A DNA stretch of 64,000 bases from an uncultured Maribacter sp. (GTDB lineage: Bacteria; Bacteroidota; Bacteroidia; Flavobacteriales; Flavobacteriaceae): assembly GCA_947493885.1 (NCBI GenBank), contig CANLTE010000008.1:41803-105802 (forward strand). The letters run 5' to 3'. Positions 17,910 through 26,974 of the stretch are shown in pieces. Position numbers and translations under genes: made by a program. A model generated the notes under the pieces. That model was given only the letters and a program-made list of their open reading frames with translations. It had not been told where the DNA came from and searched no databases. Within the stretch, counting starts at the first letter, position 1. Every line of letters begins with the position of its first letter.

Positions 17910-19595
17910 CTAGCTATTAAATATTTGTTCTAATATTTTATCAGTAATTAAATATGTTGGTTTTACGCCTGTTGTACCCAACCCTCCAGAAGCTAGAGTG
18001 CTCCCTGTTTCTAGTGGATTATCTGAAGCATAATACGCATATCTTAACTTAACATCTTCCTGAATACTTTTTCTAACTTTAGAAGCAGATTGTACTGCCT
18101 TTTGATAATGCACTCCTTCCATCTCAAGTCCAATAACATTCCAAGTAGAATCATGAAAAAATTCCAGTATGTCTTTATTTTGTAATGATGTGCCTAAAAC
18201 TGTTATCATGGTTCCTTCAAAAACTTGTAGACCATAACCTTCAAAATCTTTAGCGCATAACTCATTTTTAAAAGGATAATTATCTGATGTTCCTTCAAAA
18301 ATATGAGCAGAAGGAATCATTAAATCTCCTTTTCCTCCCTCTAAAATACCCGCTTTACCCATTATTGAAATGGAGGATATATTCATAAATATTTGCTGAT
18401 TTTCATCAACATTGTAAGGCTTTAAAAACTCATCAATGCTTTCATATGCCTGCTCACCAAATGCATAATCCATAACAAATATAACGGGTTTCTCTTTCTC
18501 TGAAATATCTTTGGAAAAATTATAACAACACATATCTGAACTCATTTTTGCTGTATCAAAAATTTGAACGTCTATATTGGTTCCCGAGATATCGTCAATG
18601 GTAATCATTCCATTTTTCTTTGCAACATCAGTAACTTTCTTACGTAGAATTTTGTTATCTGATGAGCTTAATGCCTCATATATTGCCAGCGAATTTGAAT
18701 CTGGAAACTCCTTTTTCAATACCTTTCTGGCAAAAAGAGAATTCATAACGCTATGCATATTTGCACTAATGATATGAATTGGTCTATCCACTAACTCATT
18801 CTTCCTAAGTACCTCTTTTATTGTATTTGCCCAGCGTTCTCCGTGAATATGATGACCAAGTCTCTCTCTCAACAAAGAACTAAAAGTAACTGCTCTTTTC
18901 TCTCCAGTAATTTCCTCTTCAATTGCCAATTTACCTAACCAAAAAATAATTTCAAGAAACCTTTCTGGGTTACTTTTGGTGGAAAACTTTTGATGAATTT
19001 CAATAACTTCTTCAAAAGATCTACCTAAAATGTTAGCAGTATGAATAATAGCAACTTCCCGCTCTACCTGACTTAATTTTTTCTTTTTTACGGCTTCTTC
19101 TAGCTTTCCCCAATCTCGAATAGTTTCATTACTATCCTCAATTAATACACGCTTGCATATTTTTTCTGACTCAATAAATAAAAAGGTAAGGTGTGTAAGA
19201 ATATCATAAATATCTGAACGCCCTCTGGTAATTTCAATATTCATTTGCTCATCATCAATCCTATAACAATTTCTTCTTCTTTTAGGCGGAACAATTAAGT
19301 TAAAATGAGATTTAGTATACCCCTCATCAGAAGTTAAATTTATAAACTTACATTGTTCAATCCCTTCTGGTAGACGTTCAAGTACATAAATAAGCCCATT
19401 TAATTCTGATTTTTCTTCTGAAACGGAACCATAAATTTCTGGTCGTAAAAGTAAAAGAGCATTTTTTAGCGCTTGACCTGAAACACCATTAGGTTTATAA
19501 AAACCACGATTAAATAAATGCCTCATGGTTATATATAAACGCTCAATGGCATTTGTAGATTCTTGGGCTCTAGTAGTTGTAATTGTTTTACTCAT
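17910..19595 (-). CDS. DUF6909-like protein with a nucleoside-phosphorylase-like C-terminus
   Basis: This 561-residue cytosolic protein resembles a family I know from Bacteroidota, which I recall as DUF6909 (recollection, not checked). No known function. Two features can be read. GRSDIYDILTHLTFLF and HIHGERW lie in the N-terminal half. In the C-terminal half, GKAGIL-GGKGDLMIPSAHI and GLEMEG (residues 489-494) resemble the substrate loop and the EME motif of the purine nucleoside phosphorylase/nucleosidase superfamily. That suggests an enzyme acting on a nucleoside-like ligand, as an inference. It sits between the GH3-like gene (43 bp before) and the Wzz-like gene (3 bp after). Confidence 0.7.
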   Translation of the reverse strand: MSKTITTTRAQESTNAIERLYITMRHLFNRGFYKPNGVSGQALKNALLLLRPEIYGSVSEEKSELNGLIYVLERLPEGIEQCKFINLTSDEGYTKSHFNLIVPPKRRRNCYRIDDEQMNIEITRGRSDIYDILTHLTFLFIESEKICKRVLIEDSNETIRDWGKLEEAVKKKKLSQVEREVAIIHTANILGRSFEEVIEIHQKFSTKSNPERFLEIIFWLGKLAIEEEITGEKRAVTFSSLLRERLGHHIHGERWANTIKEVLRKNELVDRPIHIISANMHSVMNSLFARKVLKKEFPDSNSLAIYEALSSSDNKILRKKVTDVAKKNGMITIDDISGTNIDVQIFDTAKMSSDMCCYNFSKDISEKEKPVIFVMDYAFGEQAYESIDEFLKPYNVDENQQIFMNISSISIMGKAGILEGGKGDLMIPSAHIFEGTSDNYPFKNELCAKDFEGYGLQVFEGTMITVLGTSLQNKDILEFFHDSTWNVIGLEMEGVHYQKAVQSASKVRKSIQEDVKLRYAYYASDNPLETGSTLASGGLGTTGVKPTYLITDKILEQIFNS

Positions 19596-19638
19596 TGGAG
19601 CGTTTCGTGTAAAATTACAATTAATATTTCAGTTTTTT

Positions 19639-21138
19639 TTAGCGTACAATTTGTGCCGTTATTGCATCTGCCAATTTTCTATCATTTGAAAGTCGTTGAA
19701 TTTTATTTTGACCTCCTAATTTACCCAAAGACTTCATATGAGCCTTAAAACCACCAACCTTAATTTTAGTGATTTTTAATGTTTGAAGAATTTTTCCTTC
19801 AATTAAGTCAAAGTAATAGCTGTTTTGTTGCTGCAAAGATTCATCAATTATTGAAATAAATTGTTTCATATCAGAAGGGAGAGTTTCAAACTCAACCAAC
19901 CATTCATGATAAGGTAAATTGTTTTCAGTAGGCGTTATTTGTGGAGCAACACTAAACTCATTAACAACAGCATCTGTTTTACTTATTGCTAATTGCATAG
20001 CTTCTTCCACCTCCTTGGCAATAACATGTTCTCCGAAAGCAGATATAAAATGTTTAATTCTGCCAGAAACAATTACTTTGTAAGGATTCAAAGAAATAAA
20101 CTGAACGGTATCTCCAAGATTATATGCCCAAAGTCCAGCATTGGTAGAAATAATCATCACATAGTTTATACCTACCTCCACATTTGCAATGGTAATGCGT
20201 TTCGCATTCTCCTCAAAAAACTCATCCGCTTTTATAAATTCATAAAAAATACCAGAATTTAGCAACAAAAGCATTCCCTTCTCTGTTTGAGAATTTTGAT
20301 ATGCAAAAAAACCTTCGCTTGCAGGGAAAAGTTCTATACTATCAACTTTTCTGCCTATTAAATTTTCAAATTTTGACCTATAGGGTTCATAATTAACCCC
20401 TCCATAAATAAAGAGGTTAAACCCTTTAAATAATTCACCTACTTTTTTACCTGTTCTAGAATTTAACTTTTCAAAATACATCTGAACCCACGAAGGAATT
20501 CCAGCGATTACCGACATATTTTCGTTTATAGTTTCATCAACAATGGTATCCACCTTTGTTTCCCAATCTTCAATACAATTGGTTTCCCAACTGGGCAATC
20601 TGTTTTTTTGAAGATAACTTGGTACATAATGAGCTGATATACCTGAAAGCCTACCCAATTTAATTCCGTTTTTTTCTTGTAAAACAGGGCTCCCTTGTAA
20701 AAAAATCATTTTTCCATCCACAAAATCAGTGTTCCCTGTTTCATGTATATATGTTAGTATAGCATTTCGCGATGCTTCAACTTGATATTTAATAGATTCT
20801 TTTGTTATTGGAATATACTTTGCTCCTGAAGTGGTTCCCGAGGTCTTTGCAAAATAAATAGGCAAACCAGGCCAGAGAATGTTTTTCTCTCCATCTACCA
20901 CTCTATTTACATAACTTTTTAACTCCTCATAATCTCTTACTGGAACATTATTTACAAAATCGGAATGAGTCTTAATTGAAGAGAAATCATGATCCACACC
21001 AAAAACGGTACTACTGGCATTTGTAACAATTTCTTGAAATACTTTTTTTTGAGTATCAATTGGGTTACTAACCCATTTATTTGTTTTTAAAACAACTTTT
21101 TTTGCAAAAATTTTAGCTGCTAATGATTTTATAGACAT
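19639..21138 (-). CDS. GH3-family acyl-adenylate-forming protein
   Basis: This 499-residue protein is full length for the GH3 family. FAKTSGTTSGAKYIPIT at about residues 95-111 is the ATP-binding P-loop-like motif. PASEGFFA, GLWAYNLGDTVQF and GRIKHFISAFGEH follow in order, matching the later adenylate-forming motifs. In plants GH3 enzymes conjugate amino acids to hormones. The bacterial substrate is unknown. It starts 6 bp after the M23 peptidase gene, in the same orientation. Confidence 0.9.
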   Translation of the reverse strand: MSIKSLAAKIFAKKVVLKTNKWVSNPIDTQKKVFQEIVTNASSTVFGVDHDFSSIKTHSDFVNNVPVRDYEELKSYVNRVVDGEKNILWPGLPIYFAKTSGTTSGAKYIPITKESIKYQVEASRNAILTYIHETGNTDFVDGKMIFLQGSPVLQEKNGIKLGRLSGISAHYVPSYLQKNRLPSWETNCIEDWETKVDTIVDETINENMSVIAGIPSWVQMYFEKLNSRTGKKVGELFKGFNLFIYGGVNYEPYRSKFENLIGRKVDSIELFPASEGFFAYQNSQTEKGMLLLLNSGIFYEFIKADEFFEENAKRITIANVEVGINYVMIISTNAGLWAYNLGDTVQFISLNPYKVIVSGRIKHFISAFGEHVIAKEVEEAMQLAISKTDAVVNEFSVAPQITPTENNLPYHEWLVEFETLPSDMKQFISIIDESLQQQNSYYFDLIEGKILQTLKITKIKVGGFKAHMKSLGKLGGQNKIQRLSNDRKLADAITAQIVR

Positions 21139-21144
21139 TGCTTA

Positions 21145-22014
21145 CTATTTAAAATCAACAAAATCTAGTGGATTCATTGGAGAACCATTATTCCACAGTT
21201 CAAAATGAAGATGAGGACCGGTTGTAAATTCGCCTGTATTTCCAACAGAGGCTATTACCTCTCCTGCTTTTACTAACTCCCCCTGAACTTTATTTAATGA
21301 CCCGTTGTGCTTGTATATACTTAAAAGCTCGTTTTTATGTTTCACAATTATTACATATCCTGTTTCTGTGGTCCATTCTGCAAAAACAACTATTCCGTCT
21401 GCTACTGTCTTTACTGGCGTTTCAAAAGGGGCAACAACATCAACTGCATAATGCTTTTTTTGTGCGTCAAAAACTTGAGACACCATACCACTTACAGGAG
21501 AAAAAAGCACAATGTCAATATCTCCAACTGCTTTTTCAAAAAGATTGTATTTATCTTCTAAAGCAACCTCAGCACGTAAAAGAGAGTCTTCTTTTATTGG
21601 GTTTAAATCCACAGAGGCTGGATCCAGCTTAAATTTTTCAAATAACGAATCTCTACTTGCTTCATTATTTTCAATTTCCCCCTTTAAAACTAATCTAATA
21701 TTATCTAAATACCTATTGGTATATTCAAGTGTTCTAACGAGAGAATCTGTTTTATATGTAAGCTCTGTAGCTTGCTTTTTTAATTGTGTAGAAGAATACC
21801 CAGGAATATATTCTCTTAAAGGTGTAAAGGCTATTAACAATGTTGTAAGTCCAATTAAACCAATGATAAACAATGAACCTGTTACAAATACATTAAGCCT
21901 GCTTAGTTTAAAAGAAATTTTTTCCTCAAAAGTGCTCTCATTTAATATTACCAAGCGATACTTGTGTAAAAGCTTTCTTTTTATTTCCTTTCTTTTTTTA
22001 ACTTTTTTTGCCAT
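21145..22014 (-). CDS. M23 family metallopeptidase, membrane anchored
   Basis: I choose the ATG at 22014 (MAKKVKKRK), giving 289 residues. The longer frame would need a TTG inside a promoter-like element. After a very basic N-terminus there is one membrane helix at about residues 45-68, then a coiled-coil stretch. The C-terminal lysostaphin-like domain carries HYAVDVVAPF and GPHLHFELW, the zinc-binding His/Asp and HxH motifs. It should cut peptidoglycan cross-bridges or activate another amidase in the periplasm. It heads the minus-strand run that leads into the polysaccharide operon. Confidence 0.9.
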   Translation of the reverse strand: MAKKVKKRKEIKRKLLHKYRLVILNESTFEEKISFKLSRLNVFVTGSLFIIGLIGLTTLLIAFTPLREYIPGYSSTQLKKQATELTYKTDSLVRTLEYTNRYLDNIRLVLKGEIENNEASRDSLFEKFKLDPASVDLNPIKEDSLLRAEVALEDKYNLFEKAVGDIDIVLFSPVSGMVSQVFDAQKKHYAVDVVAPFETPVKTVADGIVVFAEWTTETGYVIIVKHKNELLSIYKHNGSLNKVQGELVKAGEVIASVGNTGEFTTGPHLHFELWNNGSPMNPLDFVDFK

Positions 22015-22020
22015 TAACAG

Positions 22021-22028
22021 CAAATATA
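22021..22028 (-). promoter_or_regulatory. -7 promoter element (TAnnTTTG) for the M23 peptidase gene
   Basis: Read on the minus strand this is TATATTTG, a perfect match to the Bacteroidota -7 consensus. It ends only 6 nt before the ATG at 22014, so the transcript would have almost no leader. Confidence 0.5.
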
Positions 22029-22178
22029 AGGTTAGAATTCAAAAATGGACGGATTCTAATAAATTTTATACTTCCTATAACATTAACATTTTATGACCTT
22101 TTTTATACGAAATAGACTAAATAATAGTTTTAATTAATTGAAACCCTAAATATTATTAACTACTAACTTCTTTTTAGT

Positions 22179-22186
22179 ACTTTTGT
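22179..22186 (+). promoter_or_regulatory. -7 promoter element for tatA
   Basis: TACTTTTG matches TAnnTTTG and lies 22 nt before the tatA ATG. No clear -33 TTTG is visible at the usual distance. Confidence 0.5.
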
Positions 22187-22208
22187 ATTTCTATAAATCA
22201 TTATAATT

Positions 22209-22397
22209 ATGATCACTTTACAAACTTTTTTAGCAATTGGCGCTCCACAAATCATTTTAGTTGTTGTTGTTGTTCTATTATTATTTGGAGGGAAAAAAAT
22301 TCCTGAGTTAATGAGAGGGCTTGGTAGTGGAATAAAAGAATTTAAAGACGCTTCTAAAGAAGATGAAAAATTAGAGGAAGATTCTAAAAAGGAATAA
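22209..22397 (+). CDS. tatA: Twin-arginine translocase subunit TatA/E
   Basis: This 62-residue protein has an N-terminal helix ([17 protein letters not shown]), then the family hinge [20 protein letters not shown], and a charged amphipathic tail rich in Glu/Lys. This is the standard TatA/E layout. It forms the membrane pore for folded proteins exported by the Tat route. It has its own promoter element at 22179 and a strong terminator at 22429-22454, so it is likely monocistronic. Confidence 0.93.
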   Translation: MITLQTFLAIGAPQIILVVVVVLLLFGGKKIPELMRGLGSGIKEFKDASKEDEKLEEDSKKE

Positions 22398-22705
22398 ATT
22401 CTTTTTTATATCAATATTTAAAGTATTTAAAACCGCCTTACGGCGGTTTTTTTTATTTCATCCCTTTACAAGATTTACCACTTAATTTATTGTTTTTTTT
22501 GATAAAAAAGATAGTTAATGCCCTATCAGCGCTAATTTTTATACGAAACAACTAAAAAAATCGTTAAGGATAAACGGAATAAATATAGCTATCAAATAAA
22601 CCCTAAAAATTTGTTCCCAACCAAAACAAAAAATTTAACCAATCACTAAATCTAAAATCTGAGTTTAAAAATTCAGAAAGCCTACAAGGTATTTACCTTA
22701 AACCC
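22398..22705. other. Intergenic stretch between tatA and the OmpA-family gene
   Basis: This 308-bp gap holds the tatA terminator at its left end. The remainder is AT-rich. I see no open frame of note, no perfect TAnnTTTG element and no clear RNA structure in it. Confidence 0.6.
22429..22454 (+). terminator. Rho-independent terminator of tatA
   Basis: AAAACCGCC and GGCGGTTTT pair around a TTAC loop (9 bp), followed by a run of T. Confidence 0.9.
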
Positions 22706-25123
22706 ATGAAGAAGATACTATTAACTTGCGCCCTAATGCTATCTCTGGGAATACATTCTCAAAACTTAGCAAATAACGATTCTTCAGTTGTTACATCAAC
22801 TTCCTTTTCGCAAAAAATAAACGATTCTAAAGGTTTTGAAGAAATCGCTGAGGAAAATAATATTCCTCATCGAAATTTTGAAAATACAGAAGGTATTGAA
22901 AATGGATATTATGTTATTGCTGGTGTTTATGGACAATTACGCTCCGTAAACAGAATGGTAAAAAAATTAAAGAAAAAGGGATTCAATTCTGGCTACATAT
23001 CTAATCCAGACACCAAACTAAACTATATTTACTTAAACAACTATTCCGATTGGAAAAAGGCTGTTACAGATATAAACGCTCAATTTAATGGAAAGTATAA
23101 AGAGCAAGTATGGATTTTAAACGCTAATGGCAGTTCTGTATCTCAAGAAACTAAAGCTATTACCAAAGAAATCTCTTTAGAAAAACCAGAGGAAGTTGCT
23201 GGGCAAATAGAAAATAAAACCTCTAAAAGTACCTTAATTAAAAGAGCTGATTTTTATTTTAGAAAAATGTGGTACGCAGAGGCTGCTAAATTATATGAAC
23301 ATGCTTTAGAAAAGGGTGAAAAAAACTATTCATTTGAGATTTTACAAAAGGCTGGTGACGCACATTATTTTAATACCAATATGGAAAAAGCATATCATTG
23401 GTATAACATTTTACATGAAAAATATAAAGATGATATGTCGGCTGACAACATTTTTAAATATGCTCATTCGCTCAAAGGTACAGGCAAATACAGCAGGGCA
23501 AAACGCCTAATGAGGCTTTATAATAAAAAACTCAAAAAAACTGATTTAAAAATTAACAACGAGGCCACGAAAAGTGAAATTATACTAGATGGTATAATGA
23601 GTACAAGCAAAAATTACGAGCTTAAAAATTTAGCCATTAATTCTGAGTACTCAGAGTTTTCTCCAATGTTTTATAATACGGATGAAATAGTATATGCCTC
23701 AGCAAAAGACTCTTCATTTTTAACCACCAGAAAATACAAATGGAACAATCAACCTTATTTAGATTTATATGTTGCAAAAATTAATGAAGAATCTCAAGAT
23801 TTAAAAAACGCTATTAAATTTTCCAAGAAAGTTAACACAAAATATCACGAGGCTGCCGTTACATTTTCTCCAGACAACAAAACCATGTATTTTACCAGAA
23901 ACAATTATGGTAAAAAACTTAGAAGAGATAATAAAGGAATAAACCACCTTAAGATTTATACGTCTAAAAAAATTGATGGGGAATGGACAGAAGCTGTGGA
24001 ATTACCTTTTAACAGTGATGCGTATTCTACTGGTCACCCAGCGCTAAGTCCAAATGGAAAAGAACTTTATTTTGTTTCTGACATGCCAGGAAGTATTGGA
24101 GAAACAGATATTTTTATGGTAGATGTATTAGATGATGGTAGTTTTTCTGAACCAAGAAACTTAGGTCCAGAGATTAATACAGAGAAAAAGGAAATGTTTC
24201 CTTACATTAATAATAACAAATTATACTTCTCTTCTAATGGGCACACTGGGCTTGGCGGATTAGATATTTATGAAGTATCATTTGACGAAGTAGAGGGATT
24301 TCTTGACGTCATAAACGTTGGACAACCCGTAAACAGCAACAAAGATGATTTTTCATATATAATTAATGAACAAACTCAAAAAGGCTTTTTTGCATCAAAT
24401 AGAGAGGGAGGAAAAGGAGATGATGATATTTATTCCTTTAAAAAGTTAATTGTTGAAGAAATTCCAGAAAACAAAAATGCAATTGCTGGAGTTGTAACAG
24501 AGTTAATCACTGGTGAATTCATGCCAAAGGAACTTGTTGAATTACTAGATGAAAACAACATAAAATTAAAAGAGGTTTATACTGAAGAGGATGGTAGTTT
24601 TGTTTTTGAGGATTTAGAAGCAGATACCAAATATGTATTACGCACAACTAAAAACGAATATTTTAATGATGAGCAAGCAGTAACCACCCTTGTAAATGAT
24701 ACTATTACTGTTGATGTTAAACTACGCAAACTAAAAGAAATGATTGCGATAGAAGATGGTATCAAAAAACTTAAAACTGATATTATACATTTTGATTTTG
24801 ATAAATCTTATATTCGAAAAGATGCAGCTGAGGAGTTAAATCAACTTGTTGAAGTTATGACCGAATATCCAAACATGGTCATTAAAATTGAATCACACAC
24901 GGATTCCAGAGGTAGTAGTGTTTACAACAAATACCTGTCAGACAAAAGAGCTAAATCTACTAGAAGTTATATTATATCACAAGGTATAGATCCTTCTAGA
25001 ATAGAAAGCGCAATTGGTTATGGAGAAGATAATTTAATAAACGAATGTAACGGACGTGTGAGATGCACAGAAGAAAAACATTATTTAAACCGTAGATCAG
25101 AATTTATAATTGTGAAAATGTAA
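22706..25123 (+). CDS. OmpA-family protein with SPOR-like, TPR, PD40 and CnaB-like domains
   Basis: This 805-residue protein has a signal peptide (about 1-18, ending HSQ). A SPOR-like module follows at 66-141, starting GYYVIAGVY and ending EQVWILN. Next come TPR helices at about 170-270 and a PD40/WD40-like propeller at about 305-545 (repeats such as YFTRNN, LSPNGKELYFVSD, LYFSSNGH). A carboxypeptidase-regulatory/CnaB-like fold spans about 590-665, and the OmpA C-terminal domain spans about 690-805 with FDFDKS, SHTDSRGS and LSDKRA. The OmpA domain should bind peptidoglycan. The order TPR-PD40-CnaB-OmpA resembles PorE-type proteins that accompany type IX secretion. The SPOR-like module also occurs twice in the PorP/SprF protein at 50236. 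Confidence 0.88.
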   Translation: MKKILLTCALMLSLGIHSQNLANNDSSVVTSTSFSQKINDSKGFEEIAEENNIPHRNFENTEGIENGYYVIAGVYGQLRSVNRMVKKLKKKGFNSGYISNPDTKLNYIYLNNYSDWKKAVTDINAQFNGKYKEQVWILNANGSSVSQETKAITKEISLEKPEEVAGQIENKTSKSTLIKRADFYFRKMWYAEAAKLYEHALEKGEKNYSFEILQKAGDAHYFNTNMEKAYHWYNILHEKYKDDMSADNIFKYAHSLKGTGKYSRAKRLMRLYNKKLKKTDLKINNEATKSEIILDGIMSTSKNYELKNLAINSEYSEFSPMFYNTDEIVYASAKDSSFLTTRKYKWNNQPYLDLYVAKINEESQDLKNAIKFSKKVNTKYHEAAVTFSPDNKTMYFTRNNYGKKLRRDNKGINHLKIYTSKKIDGEWTEAVELPFNSDAYSTGHPALSPNGKELYFVSDMPGSIGETDIFMVDVLDDGSFSEPRNLGPEINTEKKEMFPYINNNKLYFSSNGHTGLGGLDIYEVSFDEVEGFLDVINVGQPVNSNKDDFSYIINEQTQKGFFASNREGGKGDDDIYSFKKLIVEEIPENKNAIAGVVTELITGEFMPKELVELLDENNIKLKEVYTEEDGSFVFEDLEADTKYVLRTTKNEYFNDEQAVTTLVNDTITVDVKLRKLKEMIAIEDGIKKLKTDIIHFDFDKSYIRKDAAEELNQLVEVMTEYPNMVIKIESHTDSRGSSVYNKYLSDKRAKSTRSYIISQGIDPSRIESAIGYGEDNLINECNGRVRCTEEKHYLNRRSEFIIVKM

Positions 25124-25146
25124 CATAACAACCTAATAATTTTCAA

Positions 25147-25177
25147 AACCACTAATACCCGTATTAGTGGTTTTTTG
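25147..25177 (+). terminator. Rho-independent terminator of the OmpA-family gene
   Basis: ACCACTAATA pairs with TATTAGTGGT (10 bp, short loop) and is followed by six T. Confidence 0.9.
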
Positions 25178-25329
25178 CTTTATACAACTTAATTTATGCT
25201 TCATTTTAATTCTAAAAAGAACACTTCACAACATCAAAGAATATTTTCACAACAAAAACTATCGATAAAATAACATAAATATCAGTTTATCAGTTATATA
25301 AAGGTATTAACCAACCAAAATCCCTTATC

Positions 25330-25500
25330 ATGAAAAATGTTCTACTTATCAAAGAAATTTATCTAGAAGCTTTTAAAAACTTGGGGCATGCAATTGTCTC
25401 TTCATACTTTAAAGCCTTTTCTTGGTTTTGTATGGCGTGCTTTGCAATTGTACTTTATGCATTTGTATTTAGAGTAGTAACGGGCTTTGATTTTAATTAA
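25330..25500 (+). CDS. Small 56-residue membrane protein, copy 1 of a tandem pair
   Basis: This short gene (ATG at 25330, TAA at 25498-25500) encodes MKNVLLIKEIYLEAFKN, then YFKAFSWFC, a single hydrophobic helix, and ends VTGFDFN. Its neighbour at 25719 has the same length and shares LLxKEIYxEAFxN, YFKxFSWFC, YAFxFRVxTGFxF. Parallel amino-acid conservation with DNA divergence means it is translated and under selection. I recall similar small proteins in flavobacteria annotated DUF6747, but cannot check. A one-helix inner-membrane topology is likely. Function unknown. A terminator follows at 25522. Confidence 0.8.
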   Translation: MKNVLLIKEIYLEAFKNLGHAIVSSYFKAFSWFCMACFAIVLYAFVFRVVTGFDFN

Positions 25501-25521
25501 ATTAAATAACCAACCAATTTG

Positions 25522-25548
25522 AAAGCGTCTTTTTAAGGCGCTTTTTTA
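25522..25548 (+). terminator. Rho-independent terminator of the first small membrane protein gene
   Basis: AAAGCGTC pairs with GGCGCTTT (one G-T pair) around TTTTTAA, followed by T residues. Confidence 0.8.
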
Positions 25549-25718
25549 TTTATTTCATTTTCTAAACGTACACTTAATCTAATAAACGTATACTTATATA
25601 GACTTTTTAAAATAAAACTATTCAATTAACCAAAATAAAACCTGTTGGTCTAAAGAATTTAATTTACTCATATGATATTCTGAACTTTGCGTATATCAAT
25701 TATTAAAATAATTAGCGT

Positions 25719-25889
25719 ATGGGAAAATTTCTACTTTTTAAAGAAATTTATGTTGAAGCATTTAGAAACTGGAGAAATCTTATTTTAGAAAAGTATTTCA
25801 AAATATTTTCCTGGTTTTGTTTTATTTTATTAGCAGTAGTTATATATGCATTTGCATTTAGAGTCTCTACTGGTTTTGCATTTGATTAA
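25719..25889 (+). CDS. Small 56-residue membrane protein, copy 2 of a tandem pair
   Basis: ATG at 25719 and TAA at 25887-25889 give MGKFLLFKEIYVEAFRNW, YFKIFSWFC, a hydrophobic helix and VSTGFAFD. It is co-linear with the product of 25330-25500 without gaps, about half the residues being identical. It has its own spacing of 218 bp, with a terminator in between, so the two genes are probably transcribed separately. AACTTTGC about 30 bp upstream is one base off the -7 consensus. Function unknown. Confidence 0.8.
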   Translation: MGKFLLFKEIYVEAFRNWRNLILEKYFKIFSWFCFILLAVVIYAFAFRVSTGFAFD

Positions 25890-25909
25890 ACCTAACTCAG
25901 CATAAACAA

Positions 25910-25940
25910 AAATGCCCTTAAATGATATTTAAGGGCATTT
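25910..25940. terminator. Bidirectional terminator between convergent genes
   Basis: A 14-bp perfect stem (AAATGCCCTTAAAT with its complement) and a 3-base loop lie between the small membrane protein gene and the convergent DUF4837 gene. The minus-strand side has the better T run. Confidence 0.85.
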
Positions 25941-25975
25941 CATCTTTTAAAAGAGAATTGTTGCTTTTTCTTTTT

Positions 25976-26962
25976 TTAGAACCTAACCGTCTTTAAAATA
26001 GCTTCTAGCTCAAACATATAATCCCTTTTTTCAGCGGATGGAGCAAAAGCAAAGCCCTCTAATACTAATTTTCTATTATTTTCTTTGTCATTAATGATGT
26101 AAGTTAAAAAAGGTCCTGCCATTGGATAGTTTTTAATTTCCCAAATACCTTTAACCTCGGCTGCCATTTTTCCTCCAATTTCAGCAGAAAAAACATATGG
26201 GGCAAACGCCCTTTCAGTAATCATATATGTAACTTTACCAGGCACCTCAGTACCAGGAATGTATAATTTTCCAATGGAATCTCTCATCTTTATAATATCA
26301 CCTACAAAAGTAGAATCACTTTTAAAAGTATTCATAGGAACGCTATATGCAATAATATTCATTGTTCCATTTAAAATAGGCCTATCAAACCAAACAAAAT
26401 TCTTTTCTTTTCTTCCTAATTTATACACTGAAGGGATGTTTAACGACACTCCAAACTCTTCTTTAAGCACCTTAGTTTTATTAAGCGACTTTAAAAATCT
26501 GCTCTGAGATTCTTTAAGTTCCAACTCCTTAAATTTTACAATAAAGTCTTCAGCCTTTTTGTCTATATTTTCAATAAGTTCTTTATTGTTTCTTCCTTTA
26601 AATACTCCTATTCGTTGAGGAATAGCATACAAGTCTTTTTTCATATGACCTCTACTAATAGTATCTTTTTGTACAAAAACAACAGATCTTGTGTTTTTAA
26701 CCGTTCCAGAAAAAACGCTTGGAGGAATTTGAGTTATAGTAAACTTGGCCTGTTCTGGTGTTAAACCTAATGCTGGAGCAGCAAAATGTTCTCTAAGTTT
26801 ATCTCCCACCTGACCATTCCAAAGACTATTCTCAATAACAATGGTTAACGAATTAAATGCTCCTATAGATTCTGGTAAATAACTTGGACTTTCCTTCCCA
26901 GATTCTTTACATGAAAAAGCTATAATAAGTAAAAAAAGGCCGAGTGTTTTTAATATTTTCAT
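25976..26962 (-). CDS. DUF4837 family lipoprotein
   Basis: This 328-residue protein has a lipoprotein signal (LGLFLLIIAFSCKES, Cys at about 18). ESIGAFNSLTIVIENSLWNG follows, the opening typical of the DUF4837 family of Bacteroidota. RGHMKKDLYAIPQ and a C-terminal GFAFAPSAEKRDY are further family-like blocks. Function is unknown, and it is expected to be periplasmic or outer-membrane attached. It follows the lytic transglycosylase gene by 12 bp, so a link with peptidoglycan turnover is possible by context only. Confidence 0.85.
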   Translation of the reverse strand: MKILKTLGLFLLIIAFSCKESGKESPSYLPESIGAFNSLTIVIENSLWNGQVGDKLREHFAAPALGLTPEQAKFTITQIPPSVFSGTVKNTRSVVFVQKDTISRGHMKKDLYAIPQRIGVFKGRNNKELIENIDKKAEDFIVKFKELELKESQSRFLKSLNKTKVLKEEFGVSLNIPSVYKLGRKEKNFVWFDRPILNGTMNIIAYSVPMNTFKSDSTFVGDIIKMRDSIGKLYIPGTEVPGKVTYMITERAFAPYVFSAEIGGKMAAEVKGIWEIKNYPMAGPFLTYIINDKENNRKLVLEGFAFAPSAEKRDYMFELEAILKTVRF

Positions 26963-26974
26963 AATGGTTTTTGT

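Noticed and set aside
22015..22023. Upstream TTG start for the M23 peptidase
   Set aside because: It falls in the -7 promoter element and the ATG at 22014 gives the basic N-terminus expected for this topology.
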